Notes: generated from the letters alone by a model not told the origin. DNA of 64,000 nucleotides from Collinsella aerofaciens (GCF_018785245.1 NZ_WQPL01000022.1:1-64000); one strand, 5' to 3'. Numbered from the stretch's first letter, positions 7,812 through 16,131 are shown. Made by a program: numbers and translations.

Positions 7812-8789
7812 ATGTACCAGACGCGTAAGATCGGTGTGGTCGGCCAGGGCCACGTAGGAGCACATGTCGCCAACAGCCTGCTCATGCAGGGCATTGCCGA
7901 TGAGCTGTACCTGTGCGATATCAACGAGGCCAAGGTGACGTCCGAGGTCCAGGACCTGCGCGACTCCCTTTCGTTTGTCCCGTACAACACCAAGATCGTC
8001 AACTGCTACGACCACTACGAGGAGCTTGCCTGCTGCGACGTCATCGTCAACGCCGCCGGCAAGGTCGCACTGGCCGCCGGCAACCGCGACGGCGAGCTGT
8101 TCTTTACCACCGACGCCGCCCGCACCTTTGCCAAACGCATCGTCGACGCCGGCTTTGACGGCATCTTCGTGAGCATCTCCAACCCCTGCGACGTCGTGTG
8201 CACCGAGCTGTGGCACCTGACCGGCTACGATCCCAAGAAGATCATCGGCTCGGGCTGCGGCCTGGACTCCGCCCGCCTGCGCACCGAGATCTCCAAGAAG
8301 GTCGGCGTGAGCCCCAAGTCCATCGACGCCTACATGATCGGCGAGCACGGCTTTAGCCAGCTCGCCGCCTTTAAGGCCGCAACCATCGCCGGCAAGAGCC
8401 TCAACGAACTTCAGGCCGAGAACCCCGACAAGTATGCCTTCGACCACATGGAGATCGAAGAACTCGCGCGCAAGGGCGGCTACGTAACCTACCAGGGCAA
8501 GCAGTGCACCGAGTACGCCGTCGCCAACTCCGCCGCTCGCGTCTGCGCCGCCGTGCTGCACGACGAGCACGCCGTGCTTTCGGCCTCTACGCTTATGACC
8601 GGCCAGTATGGCGAGGAGGGCATCTTCACCTCCCTGCCGTGCGTGATCGGTGCCGAGGGCGTCGAGGAGGTCTACACGCTCGACCTGTCCGAGTACGAGC
8701 TCGAGGGCTTCCATAAAAGCTGCCAGCACATTCGCGACAACATCGCCCAGCTCGACTGGTGGGACGCCGAGGCCTACGACGCGAAGTAG
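7812..8789 (+). CDS. L-2-hydroxyacid dehydrogenase (lactate/malate dehydrogenase family)
   Basis: A 325-residue NAD-dependent dehydrogenase. The Rossmann motif GVVGQGHVGAHVA is at residues 8-20, the SNPCDV loop follows the central sheet, and the catalytic His is in GEHGFSQ. The later segment EELARKGGYVTYQGK followed by AVANSAARV resembles L-2-hydroxyisocaproate dehydrogenases more than classical LDH, so the substrate may be a branched-chain or aromatic 2-oxoacid. In an anaerobe this reoxidises NADH. It is transcribed alone, with AAAGGA before the start and a strong terminator after the stop. Specificity cannot be fixed by reading. Confidence 0.87.
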   Translation: MYQTRKIGVVGQGHVGAHVANSLLMQGIADELYLCDINEAKVTSEVQDLRDSLSFVPYNTKIVNCYDHYEELACCDVIVNAAGKVALAAGNRDGELFFTTDAARTFAKRIVDAGFDGIFVSISNPCDVVCTELWHLTGYDPKKIIGSGCGLDSARLRTEISKKVGVSPKSIDAYMIGEHGFSQLAAFKAATIAGKSLNELQAENPDKYAFDHMEIEELARKGGYVTYQGKQCTEYAVANSAARVCAAVLHDEHAVLSASTLMTGQYGEEGIFTSLPCVIGAEGVEEVYTLDLSEYELEGFHKSCQHIRDNIAQLDWWDAEAYDAK

Positions 8790-8830
8790 ACCGTTGGCTG
8801 CCACAACCTCGCGAATCTAAGCGCGATACC

Positions 8831-8871
8831 AAGCGGGCCGCGCCGGAAATCCCCGGCGCGGCCCGCTTTTT
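8831..8871 (+). terminator. Rho-independent terminator after the dehydrogenase gene
   Basis: AAGCGGGCCGCGCCGG pairs with CCGGCGCGGCCCGCTT and runs into a T-tract on the plus strand. It separates the dehydrogenase from the convergent SIS gene. Confidence 0.88.
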
Positions 8872-8920
8872 GACTCACACGACACGCTTGCGAATCGAAG
8901 GTGAATGCTTTCCCCGTTAC

Positions 8921-9889
8921 CTAGTACTGCTCGATGCCCATGTAGCGACGAACCTCGGGGCTGTGGTCGAAGACCTTGCCGCGCGCGGCGCGCAGCTCGC
9001 AGCTCATCGCGTAGAAGAAGATCGGCTCCAGGAACGAACGCACGCTGGCAGGCACCTCGCCCACGCCGTACTCGAGCGCGTCGAGCACCATGACCGTATC
9101 GGTGTGCGTGTTGAGGAACGCCAGCGCGCGCTCCTCCATGGGGCGGCACTCGCCCGATCCGAGCTGCACAAAGTAAAACACGCCGGGCTCGGTGGCCTCG
9201 AACGGGCCGTGGAAGTACTCGCCGGAGTGAATATAGCAGCAGTGCTGCCACTGCATCTCCATGAGCGAGCAGATGGCCATTGCGTAGGTCTGGCTAAAGT
9301 TGGGGCCGGATCCCAGGATATAGAAGAACTTGTGCTGCTGACAGAGCTCGGCAAAGCGGGCGCCCAGCTCGGCGTTGACCTTCTCGCGGGCGGCGGGCAG
9401 CAGCGCATCCATCTGCTTTAGGCCCTCGTACATGTCGGCGAGTGCCTCGTAGCCTTCCTGCTGGTCGAGCATCTCGGCGGCAATCAGAGCGCCGATGCCC
9501 TGAGGCACCTCGGCCTGCGGCACGCCCTCGCCCCAGGGGTAGACCCAGGTGGTCCACTTGCCGTTGTCGATCTTGGAGTCCTCGCAGTCGGTGAGGGCAA
9601 CGACCTCGGCACCGGCCGCCAGCGCCATCTCGCAGCCGTCGACGACCTCTTGCGTGTTGCCGCTGTGGCTGCAGGCAATAACGAGCGACTTCGGCCCTAG
9701 GCTCTTGGGGGCCATCAGGCAAAACTCGCGTGCCGTGTAGACCGTCGAGGTAAACGTGGTGGCCTCGCGCTTGAGCAGCTCGTTGGCCGGCATCAGGTCG
9801 ATCATCGAACCGCCGCAGGCGATCCAAAAGACGTTCTCAATTTTGCCCTTGCGCTCGATGATTTCCTGAATCAGATCGCGTGCGTTCAT
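8921..9889 (-). CDS. SIS-domain phosphosugar-amine deglycase/isomerase, FrlB-like (SIS protein 1)
   Basis: A 322-residue protein with two SIS folds. The first has ACGGSMIDLMPA and SHSGNTQE. The second has GSGPNFSQTYA, then the family block HSGEYFHGPFE and a C-terminus ending RRYMGIEQY. The HGP(F/L)E block and the terminal RRY motif match fructosamine-6-phosphate deglycase FrlB and glucoselysine deglycase GfrE rather than GlmS. It should split a 6-phosphorylated Amadori-type amino acid conjugate or amino sugar phosphate. It lies 144 bases downstream of a GntR/UTRA gene on the same strand, with two direct-repeat operator candidates and a palindrome in its leader. AAGGGG precedes the start. Confidence 0.82.
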   Translation of the reverse strand: MNARDLIQEIIERKGKIENVFWIACGGSMIDLMPANELLKREATTFTSTVYTAREFCLMAPKSLGPKSLVIACSHSGNTQEVVDGCEMALAAGAEVVALTDCEDSKIDNGKWTTWVYPWGEGVPQAEVPQGIGALIAAEMLDQQEGYEALADMYEGLKQMDALLPAAREKVNAELGARFAELCQQHKFFYILGSGPNFSQTYAMAICSLMEMQWQHCCYIHSGEYFHGPFEATEPGVFYFVQLGSGECRPMEERALAFLNTHTDTVMVLDALEYGVGEVPASVRSFLEPIFFYAMSCELRAARGKVFDHSPEVRRYMGIEQY

Positions 9890-9918
9890 GGTGATGCCCC
9901 TTCTTGTGTGGCGGTTTT

Positions 9919-9949
9919 GAACGACTGCAGCTCGTACCTGCAGTCGTTC
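9919..9949. promoter_or_regulatory. Perfect palindrome in the SIS 1 leader
   Basis: GAACGACTGCAG at 9919-9930 and CTGCAGTCGTTC at 9938-9949 form a perfect 12-bp inverted repeat with a 7-base loop. It lies between the candidate operators and the SIS 1 ribosome binding site. No T-run follows, so an operator or leader hairpin is more likely than a terminator. Confidence 0.5.
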
Positions 9950-9962
9950 TATGTTGTCCTAT
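9947..9962. promoter_or_regulatory. Candidate GntR operator, copy 1
   Basis: TTCTATGTTGTCCTAT matches the site at 10009-10024 in 14 of 16 positions in direct orientation. Both lie between the GntR gene and SIS 1. Confidence 0.45.
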
Positions 9963-10008
9963 TTATAGCACGCACGACGACGTCCGTGAAGCCATTCCAC
10001 CAAACTTG

Positions 10009-10024
10009 TTCTATATTGTTCTAT
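10009..10024. promoter_or_regulatory. Candidate GntR operator, copy 2
   Basis: TTCTATATTGTTCTAT is the second direct repeat, immediately past the GntR stop. It shares the core CTATATTGT with the site at 1031-1044. Confidence 0.45.
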
Positions 10025-10033
10025 CTATGGACG

Positions 10034-10789
10034 TTAGATGTCGAAGACGTAGCGCGAGCCCACGATCTTTTGGCGGCCGAGCAGTAGAGGGCGCCCGCCA
10101 GCGTCGGTAAAGTAGGCCTCCATATAGAAGAGCGGCTCGCCGACCGGCACCTCCAACAGCGGGGCCGCCTGAGCATCGGCGAGCGCGATCTCCACGGTGC
10201 AAGGGTCGGACTTGAGCGGTGCACGGCCTGAATGCTCGGCAACGAGCGCAAAGATCGAGTTATCGGCGAGGTCCTTATCGGCAAGCGTCTGCAGATAGGG
10301 ATGGTCGGCGAGCACAAAGGCGTTGTTCTCGAGCATGACGGGCACGCCGTCTGCCGTGCGCACGCGCTCGACAACGATGAGCTCGCAGCCGAGCTCTACG
10401 CCAAAGAACGCCGCGTCCTCGCGCGTCGCCGCAACCACCGTGCGCGATACCAGACGCGCTCCGGCCACCATGTCGTTGGCAGCGCAACCCTCGGAAAAGC
10501 TCTGAACGTCACCCTTCTGGACAATCTTGCGCTTGAGCTTGGGCGCGCACACGAACGTGCCCCTCCCCTGCTGGCGGTTGAGATACCCCGCGCGCGACAG
10601 CTCCTCGATGGCGCGGCGCACGGTGATGCGTCCCACGCCGTAGTACTTCGCGAGCTCCATCTCGGAAGGAATGCGCGAGCCGGATGCGTACACGCCACGC
10701 GCGATCTCGCCCTTTAGATCGTCCATAACCTGCTGGTACAGCGGCACAGCGGACACCTCAGTGCGCTCGGTTTTATCGTCGAATGCCAT
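10034..10789 (-). CDS. GntR-family (HutC/UTRA) transcriptional regulator
   Basis: A 251-residue regulator. The winged helix occupies about residues 14-82 (VPLYQQVMDDLKGEIARGVY, then IPSEMELAKYYGVGRITVR and RQQGRGTFV); the UTRA domain spans about 100-245 and ends VGSRYVFDI. It begins two bases after the recQ stop on the same strand, so it is co-transcribed with and probably translationally coupled to recQ. It also precedes SIS 1, and the repeated operators in that gap suggest that SIS 1 is its target. Its closest relative in the window is the regulator at 13109 (same C-terminal GSRYV motif). Confidence 0.92.
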   Translation of the reverse strand: MAFDDKTERTEVSAVPLYQQVMDDLKGEIARGVYASGSRIPSEMELAKYYGVGRITVRRAIEELSRAGYLNRQQGRGTFVCAPKLKRKIVQKGDVQSFSEGCAANDMVAGARLVSRTVVAATREDAAFFGVELGCELIVVERVRTADGVPVMLENNAFVLADHPYLQTLADKDLADNSIFALVAEHSGRAPLKSDPCTVEIALADAQAAPLLEVPVGEPLFYMEAYFTDAGGRPLLLGRQKIVGSRYVFDI

Positions 10790-10791
10790 CG

Positions 10792-12768
10792 TTACGCTCC
10801 ATCCCGTGCATGCTCGGACTCAAACTCTTCAATCGCCGCCATAAACTGCTCGCCAAAGGCGTCGGCCTTTTTCTCGCCGATGCCGTTGACCCGGATAAGC
10901 TCGTCGCGCGTCTGTGGACGCAGGCGGCACAGACCGCGCAGGGCCTTGTCGGAAAAGACCATATACGGCGCCATCTCCAGCTCCGTCGAGATCTCCTTGC
11001 GGAGGGCACGCAGGCGCTCGAACAGCTCGGCATCGTCGCCAACGCGCGGGCGCTGATCCGGCTCGGCCTCCTCGCGCAGCAGATCGACGGCACGGCGGGC
11101 GCGGGCCGAAGCTTTGCGCTTGGACGCGCGACGCTTAACGGTAAAGGCGAACGCCTCATCCTCGACCTCGACGGCACGCGGACCCAGCCCCACGACCGGG
11201 TACTGCCCTTGCGAGGTGGCCAAATAACCGCGACCGCACAGCTGGCCGATGATGTCCTTGATGCGCCCGACCGATTCGCTCGACAGCTCACCGTAGCCGC
11301 GCTCCTCGTCCAGATGCATCTGGCGAATGCGCTCGGTGTTGCCGCCGTGGAGCACGTCGGCGATCAGCGACTTGCCAAAGCGCATGGGACGCGTGGCCAC
11401 ATAGCGCACGGCGGCGCGGGCCATATCGGTGACGTCCTCGACCTCGAACTGCGTGAGACAGTTGCTGCAGTTGCCGCAGCCCTCGGCGTCGTCTGCCGTG
11501 CCGCCCGCGGCGGCTGCCGCATGCTCGGCCGCCGCCTCGTCGCCAAAATAGCGCAGCATGTATTCGCGCAGACAGCCAGTGGTATTGCAGTAGCCCTCCA
11601 TCTGGCTGAGCAGGCGATAACGGTTCTGGAGCGCCCACGCGCGCTGCTCGTCGTCGAGCGCCTCGTCGGCCGCATCGCCGCGGTCGATCAAAAAGCGGCG
11701 CATGCGAAAATCGTTACCGTTCCACAGCAAGTGACAGCTGGCCGGATCGCCATCGCGACCAGCGCGGCCCGCCTCCTGGTAGTAGGCCTCGATGCTCTCG
11801 GGCACGTTGTTGTGGATCACGTAGCGCACGTTGGGCTTGTCGATGCCCATGCCAAAGGCGTTGGTGGCAACCATCACCTGGATGTCGTCGTCGATAAAGG
11901 CACGCTGGCTCTGGCGGCGGGCGTCGCTGCCCATGCCGGCATGGTAGCGCCCCACACGAATGCCGCTGGGGCCCAGTGCCTCGGCAAGCTCCGCGGCCAG
12001 CGCATCGACCGTCTTGCGAGTCGAGCAATACACGATGCCGCTCTCGCTCGAATGCGCGATCACATAGTCGCGCACCCACGCGGCCTTGGCCTTGTCGCCC
12101 ATCTCCTCGCAGCCAAAGTAGAGGTTCTTGCGATCGAAGCCCGTCACCACGGTCGCGGGGTTTTGCAGTCCGAGCATCTGCTGAATGTCCGCGCGCACGC
12201 GCTCAGTCGCCGTGGCGGTAAAGGCCGCCACGATGGGGCGCTGCGGCAGGGAATCGATGAACTCGCGAATCTGCAGGTAGGCGGGGCGGAAATCCTGGCC
12301 CCATTGGCTCACGCAGTGGGCCTCGTCAATAGCCACGAGCGGCACGCCAATGCCGGCGGAACCCGCGGCCTCCTGGGCAAAGGCTAAAAAGCGCGGCTCG
12401 AGCAGGCGCTCGGGCGCCACGTACATAAGCTGGTAGCGGCCCTCGCGCGCCCGCTTGAGCACGGTGTTTTGCTGGGCCGGAGTAAGACTGGAGTTGAGAT
12501 AGCTGGGTCGCGCACCCGCCGCGAGCAACGCGCGGGTCTGGTCCTCCATAAGCGACAGCAGCGGACTCACCACAAAGGTGATGCCGGGCAGCATGAGCGC
12601 GGGCACCTGGTAGCAAATGGACTTGCCGGCGCCCGTGGGCATAACACCCAGCGCATCGCGACCGGCAAGGATCGCATCGACCATGCGGTCCTGCCCCGGG
12701 CGAAACGAGGTGTAGCCAAAATAGGCGCCGAGCGTGTCGAGCGCCATCTGCTGCATGCTATCGGTCAT
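10792..12768 (-). CDS. recQ: ATP-dependent DNA helicase RecQ
   Basis: A 658-residue 3'-5' helicase for recombination and fork repair. Walker A is PTGAGKS at residues 44-50, with the DEAH box in AIDEAHCVSQWG. The second RecA fold carries GIVYCSTRK and the QEAGRAGRDG motif. The RQC zinc site follows as CNTTGCLREY and later CGNCSNC, and an HRDC domain lies near the C-terminus (DKALRGLCRLRPQTRDELI). Length and domain order are standard. It is the first gene of a two-gene unit with the GntR regulator. The region upstream is repeat DNA (12843-13101). Confidence 0.96.
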   Translation of the reverse strand: MTDSMQQMALDTLGAYFGYTSFRPGQDRMVDAILAGRDALGVMPTGAGKSICYQVPALMLPGITFVVSPLLSLMEDQTRALLAAGARPSYLNSSLTPAQQNTVLKRAREGRYQLMYVAPERLLEPRFLAFAQEAAGSAGIGVPLVAIDEAHCVSQWGQDFRPAYLQIREFIDSLPQRPIVAAFTATATERVRADIQQMLGLQNPATVVTGFDRKNLYFGCEEMGDKAKAAWVRDYVIAHSSESGIVYCSTRKTVDALAAELAEALGPSGIRVGRYHAGMGSDARRQSQRAFIDDDIQVMVATNAFGMGIDKPNVRYVIHNNVPESIEAYYQEAGRAGRDGDPASCHLLWNGNDFRMRRFLIDRGDAADEALDDEQRAWALQNRYRLLSQMEGYCNTTGCLREYMLRYFGDEAAAEHAAAAAGGTADDAEGCGNCSNCLTQFEVEDVTDMARAAVRYVATRPMRFGKSLIADVLHGGNTERIRQMHLDEERGYGELSSESVGRIKDIIGQLCGRGYLATSQGQYPVVGLGPRAVEVEDEAFAFTVKRRASKRKASARARRAVDLLREEAEPDQRPRVGDDAELFERLRALRKEISTELEMAPYMVFSDKALRGLCRLRPQTRDELIRVNGIGEKKADAFGEQFMAAIEEFESEHARDGA

Positions 12769-12842
12769 GGTTTCCTAACGTCCAAGTCATCTGCCGCCGA
12801 TTATACGCCGCCACGCGGACAGCAGCACACGGCCGCCGCCCA

Positions 12843-12917
12843 GACTAGTCGTTTAAGAACGCCCCCAACGGCTAAGGAGTGTCCCCAGGTGCCGGCAGAA
12901 AAGGAACGTCCCCAAGT
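12843..12917. repeat. Repeat B, partial copy (right half plus tail)
   Basis: This matches the right half of the 51033-51117 palindrome (CTAGTCGTTTAAGAACGCCC, then CCAACGGCTAAGG). It is followed by a tail with TGTCCCC, the palindrome TGCCGGCA, AGAAAAGGAAC and GTCCCC, and the same tail occurs at 21424-21462. It is directly followed by repeat A copy 1. Confidence 0.6.
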
Positions 12918-12950
12918 GCCGCATCCGGGCCATGGCAACGCCGATGTTTT

Positions 12951-13101
12951 GGCAACGACAGCGAAAGCCCGCCAGAGCGAGCAAGGTGCCTTGAAACAAG
13001 GCGGCATTGATCTTCTGATCATGCCGCCGAAGTTGAAAGGCAGATTGCCGCTCTGGCGGGCTTGCAGCGTCGACCGATCCGCCGTTCGTTAGAACGGCGG
13101 A
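12951..13101. repeat. Structured repeat A, copy 1 (with 3' hairpin)
   Basis: The outer stem pairs 12965-12979 with 13049-13063 (15 bp, perfect). An inner hairpin pairs 13000-13007 with 13021-13028 and 13009-13012 with 13017-13020 around a TTCT loop, with one bulged T. Conserved motifs are GCAAGGTG, CAGATTGCC and GCAGCGTCGA. A further hairpin (13078-13087 with 13092-13101, loop GTTA) follows, ending 7 bases before the GntR stop codon. Copies 2 and 3 keep the motifs and architecture but differ in stem sequence. Confidence 0.75.
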
Positions 13102-13108
13102 ACCAACC

Positions 13109-13828
13109 CTACATCACCATAACGTAGCGCGATCCCACGTAGTACTGCTTACCCATCAGGACCGGCTCATCGTTGGGACCGGTAAAGCCGGCACGCAGAT
13201 TGAGCAGCGGATCGTGCGGAGCAATGCCCAGCTCGGCCGCCTGCTCGGCGTTAGCTCGAACGGCCTCGACCGTACGGTAGCCAACCGAGACAATCGGGAT
13301 TCCGCCAACACGCTCGACCTCGGCAAAAATCGACTTGTCCTCAAGATCGGCCGTCAACAGCTCACGGTAGGCGTCAAACGGCACAAAGATGTTCTCCTCA
13401 AAGATGGGCTCGCCGTCGGCCGTGCGCACGCGCTTGATATGCAGCAACAGCGCATCCTTCTGCAGGCCAAAGAACTCCATCTCGTTTTGGCGCGCCGGAA
13501 CGATCTGGCGATCGATCACGTGCGCACCGGCCTTCATGCCGTTGCCGGCACACAGCGCGGTAAACGTCTGCAGCGTCGAGGCGTGAAACTGGCGGTTGAT
13601 GTGCGGCGTGGAGACAAAGGTGCCGCGGCCCTGCTGCTTAACCAGGTAACCATCGGAGCACAGCTCCTCGACAGCGCGGCGCACCGTAATACGGCTCACC
13701 TCGTACTGCTCGGCTAGTTCAAGCTCGGACGGAATACGCTCCTTGGGTGCATAAACACCTTTTTCGATCGCATCCTTGATTTCGTCATAAATCTGCTGGT
13801 AAAGCGGTGCATTTTTGGGCGCAGGCAT
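13109..13828 (-). CDS. GntR-family (HutC/UTRA) transcriptional regulator
   Basis: A 239-residue regulator with a winged helix at about residues 7-75 (PLYQQIYDEIKDAIEKGVY, then IPSELELAEQYEVSRITVR and KQQGRGTFV) and a UTRA domain at about 90-235, ending QYYVGSRYVMVM. It is clearly paralogous to the regulator at 10034. It is monocistronic, with structured repeat A immediately after its stop. Its upstream region carries ATACGTATATAACGTCTAG (13864-13882), related to motifs before the PTS operon (20011-20024) and the EamA gene (21289-21305). This suggests that it controls those units as well as itself. Confidence 0.92.
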   Translation of the reverse strand: MPAPKNAPLYQQIYDEIKDAIEKGVYAPKERIPSELELAEQYEVSRITVRRAVEELCSDGYLVKQQGRGTFVSTPHINRQFHASTLQTFTALCAGNGMKAGAHVIDRQIVPARQNEMEFFGLQKDALLLHIKRVRTADGEPIFEENIFVPFDAYRELLTADLEDKSIFAEVERVGGIPIVSVGYRTVEAVRANAEQAAELGIAPHDPLLNLRAGFTGPNDEPVLMGKQYYVGSRYVMVM

Positions 13829-13863
13829 ATCTGATCACTCTTATCAAAATAGCTAAATTTCTC

Positions 13864-13882
13864 ATACGTATATAACGTCTAG
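13864..13882. promoter_or_regulatory. Candidate shared UTRA operator upstream of the 13109 regulator
   Basis: The core TATAACGTCT at 13871-13880 is identical to the core of the palindrome TATAACGTCTTATA at 20011-20024 upstream of the PTS operon. It lies about 45 bases before the regulator's start. Confidence 0.42.
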
Positions 13883-13920
13883 TTTCATGTTACCTCATAT
13901 TGATAAAACGATACACCCTC

Positions 13921-13953
13921 CCTACCAAAAAGCGACAGCTTCATTTTGGTAGG
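13921..13953. repeat. Short palindromic repeat C, copy 2
   Basis: CCTACCAAAA at 13921-13930 pairs with TTTTGGTAGG at 13944-13953. The trailing TTTTATCTGGG is shared with copy 3. A second nested hairpin (GAGCCC and GAAAGC at 13972-13985 with GCTTTC and GGGCTC at 13992-14006) lies between it and the YitT stop. Confidence 0.62.
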
Positions 13954-14046
13954 TTTTATCTGGGCAAACGAGAGCCCTCGAAAGCAACGGGGCTTTCGGG
14001 GGGCTCGTTCGGATGGGTTGCGCAGGACCGGCAAAATGCCAATACC

Positions 14047-15054
14047 CTACTTGCCGTCGTCCTGCTGCAGGCTGTCCTGTTCGCTGAGGCGCGCCTGCCT
14101 GCTGGCCATGCGTGCGGGCTTGTCGGGATCGGGAACGGCCGTGGGCATGGGCTCGTCGACATGACCACCCCACCAGCCGCCCACAAAGTTGAGCGTGTGG
14201 AACACGTTGATCACGGCGTCGGGATCAACGTCGCACACCAGCTTGATAATGTCCTGACTCTCGTAGGTCGAGACAACGGTGTTCAGCAGGTACATCTTTT
14301 CGCGGCTATATCCGCCGACGACCTCGGCGCAGCTAATGCCGTGCTGAAAATGGTTTACGTAGGCAGTCATGACCTCGTCTGCCTTACGCGTCGTGATCTG
14401 CAGCGTCACGCGATCGTAGCGACGATAGAAACTGTCGATAGTCTTGGTCGAAATAAACTGGAACACGATGGAATAAGCCGCCTTGTCCCAGCCAAACATA
14501 AAGCCAAAGATCGCCAGGATAAAGCAGTTGAAACCAAAGATGACGCCCCAGATGGTCTTGCCCGTGTGGTTGGAAACCCACAGCGCGATAAAGTCGGTGC
14601 CGCCGGTGGATGCGCCGGATTTAAGTGCGATGGCAGCGCCCAGGCCCGAGACCACGCCGCCAAAAATGATGAGCATGATCTTGTCGCCCAAAAATGGAGC
14701 GAAGTGAAAGACGTTGAGGAACAGCGACGAGAGCACGACCTGCATCATCGAGAAGATGACGAAGCGCTTGCTAATGCCGCTCCAGCATAGGAGCGCCACG
14801 GGGATGTTGAGCGCGAGCATACCGAGCGAAATGTCGATGCGAACGCCGCCCAGCGAGGTAACGCGATCGAGCAGGACCGCAACGCCGGTGAGGCCACTCG
14901 GAAGCAGGTCGGCGGGCTGAATGAACGCCTGGATCAGGAATGTCTGGAGAACGGCGGAAATAGTGACCGCCACGGCAGTAATGGCGCGGCGGACGATGGT
15001 GAGGCGGCCGAGCATGAGCACGCGGTCCGTGAGCTGATCGATGGCGTTCGCCAC
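14047..15054 (-). CDS. YitT family membrane protein (DUF161 + DUF2179)
   Basis: A 335-residue protein with about five hydrophobic segments between residues 20 and 200, among them AITAVAVTISAVLQTFLIQAF, IMLIIFGGVVSGLGAAIALK and IWGVIFGFNCFILAIFGFMFG. The loop SGASTGGTDFIA is typical of the YitT family. A cytoplasmic DUF2179 domain (about 215-290) follows, with FQHGISCAEVVGGYSREKMYLL. The family is of unknown function, possibly a transporter. The last 40 residues are polar, with charged and glutamine-rich stretches. It is transcribed alone and is flanked by palindromic elements on both sides. Confidence 0.86.
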   Translation of the reverse strand: MANAIDQLTDRVLMLGRLTIVRRAITAVAVTISAVLQTFLIQAFIQPADLLPSGLTGVAVLLDRVTSLGGVRIDISLGMLALNIPVALLCWSGISKRFVIFSMMQVVLSSLFLNVFHFAPFLGDKIMLIIFGGVVSGLGAAIALKSGASTGGTDFIALWVSNHTGKTIWGVIFGFNCFILAIFGFMFGWDKAAYSIVFQFISTKTIDSFYRRYDRVTLQITTRKADEVMTAYVNHFQHGISCAEVVGGYSREKMYLLNTVVSTYESQDIIKLVCDVDPDAVINVFHTLNFVGGWWGGHVDEPMPTAVPDPDKPARMASRQARLSEQDSLQQDDGK

Positions 15055-15192
15055 GTAGGCTCCTTTCGAAGGCAGATGTGGTTGTGGGGCATGCCCGCGA
15101 TTGTAGCATGGAGCGTGCGGGGGCGCTTCAATTCAACCTCCCTCGACAACCAAAACGGGACCAGCAACACCACGACCAAAGGGCAAAATTCC

Positions 15193-15311
15193 AAGTGAGT
15201 AGACTTTTTACGATCTGCCGAGCACACCCAAAACCGCCATCCCTGTGACCTGCGGTTTTACAAAGGAAGATATGCATTGTGCTCGGCCTGCGCCAAAAAG
15301 TCTACTCACTT
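15193..15311. repeat. Three-tier nested palindrome (about 119 bp)
   Basis: Three perfect inverted-repeat pairs are nested symmetrically: 15193-15209 with 15295-15311 (17 bp), 15217-15226 with 15278-15287 (10 bp; GCCGAGCACA and TGTGCTCGGC), and 15230-15237 with 15252-15259 (AAAACCGC and GCGGTTTT). It fills most of the gap between the YitT and HAD genes. There is no open reading frame of note. I regard it as a MITE-like or REP-like mobile hairpin. Confidence 0.85.
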
Positions 15312-15408
15312 AGCCCGAATCGAAGCCAAGCGGATCAAAATCGAAACCAAATCGAGCCAGTCCACCGCAAAAAACGTTTGAACCAGTGCTTCTCGCGGCG
15401 GATTGACA

Positions 15409-16038
15409 CTACAAAGCGGCCAAAATATCGGTCAGATTATCGATAACGGCATCGGCTCGCGATTGATCGAGGTTGACACCCTCGTGCGGACGCAGCGCCA
15501 GGACACGGGCGCCGGAGCGCTTGCCGGCCTCGATGCCCAAAGGCGAGTCCTCGATAACCAGGCACTCGGTAGGCTCCACCCCCAGCGCCTCCATGGCACG
15601 CAGGTAGATCTCGGGGTCGGGCTTAAACGCACTGCACTCGTGACCGCTGATGGTGTAATCCAGCACATCGGCAATGTCAGCGATCTCCACCAGTTCGTCA
15701 ATCAACTCGCGATAGGACGAGCTCGCGATGGCACACTTCACGCCGTGCTCGCGCAGCTTGCGCATCACCGGCTCCGTCTGCTCGTTGAGCAGCTCGGCAT
15801 ACGGAACGGGGTGGTCCGGGCTGTAGACCTGCTTGTACTCCACGCGCAGGCGCTCGCGCAGCTCAACATCGTCGGGCACCAGCGCCTCCCAAATGGCCGG
15901 CTCGTTAGACCCCGAAAGATCGGGAATCTCGTCAAAGTGGAACCCCTTCTCTTCCATAAACGCCACGCGGCGACGGTTGTAGAACCACTCGGTATCGACC
16001 AGCACGCCGTCCATGTCAAACAGCACTGCCTTAATCAT
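15409..16038 (-). CDS. HAD-superfamily phosphatase (beta-phosphoglucomutase-like)
   Basis: A 209-residue HAD hydrolase. Motif I is VLFDMDGVLVD at residues 4-14, motif II is CAIASSSYRE, the lysine of motif III is in FKPDPEIYLRA, and motif IV is VIEDSPLGIEAG. A helical cap lies between motif I and motif II. This arrangement is that of beta-phosphoglucomutase and small sugar-phosphate phosphatases. The start at 16038 is placed eight bases from GGAGG; the longer open frame would run through repeat C. Its position beside the SIS/PTS genes makes a sugar-phosphate substrate plausible but unproven. Confidence 0.86.
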   Translation of the reverse strand: MIKAVLFDMDGVLVDTEWFYNRRRVAFMEEKGFHFDEIPDLSGSNEPAIWEALVPDDVELRERLRVEYKQVYSPDHPVPYAELLNEQTEPVMRKLREHGVKCAIASSSYRELIDELVEIADIADVLDYTISGHECSAFKPDPEIYLRAMEALGVEPTECLVIEDSPLGIEAGKRSGARVLALRPHEGVNLDQSRADAVIDNLTDILAAL

Positions 16039-16052
16039 ACGCATCTCCTCCC

Positions 16053-16087
16053 ACCTGCCAAAAAGGGACAGGTTTATTTTGGTAGGT
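16053..16087. repeat. Short palindromic repeat C, copy 3 (leader of the HAD gene)
   Basis: ACCTGCCAAAA and TTTTGGTAGGT form the arms around GGGACAGGTTT. On the minus strand it lies directly before GGGAGGAG, the ribosome binding site of the HAD gene, the same arrangement as copy 1 before the cyclo-ligase gene. Confidence 0.65.
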
Positions 16088-16131
16088 TTTATCTGGGATT
16101 TGCGACGCGACAGACACGCCCTCCCCAGAGC

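Noticed and set aside
15055-15408. A small gene in the YitT-HAD gap
   Set aside because: Open frames there are short and run through the nested palindrome; none has a ribosome binding site.
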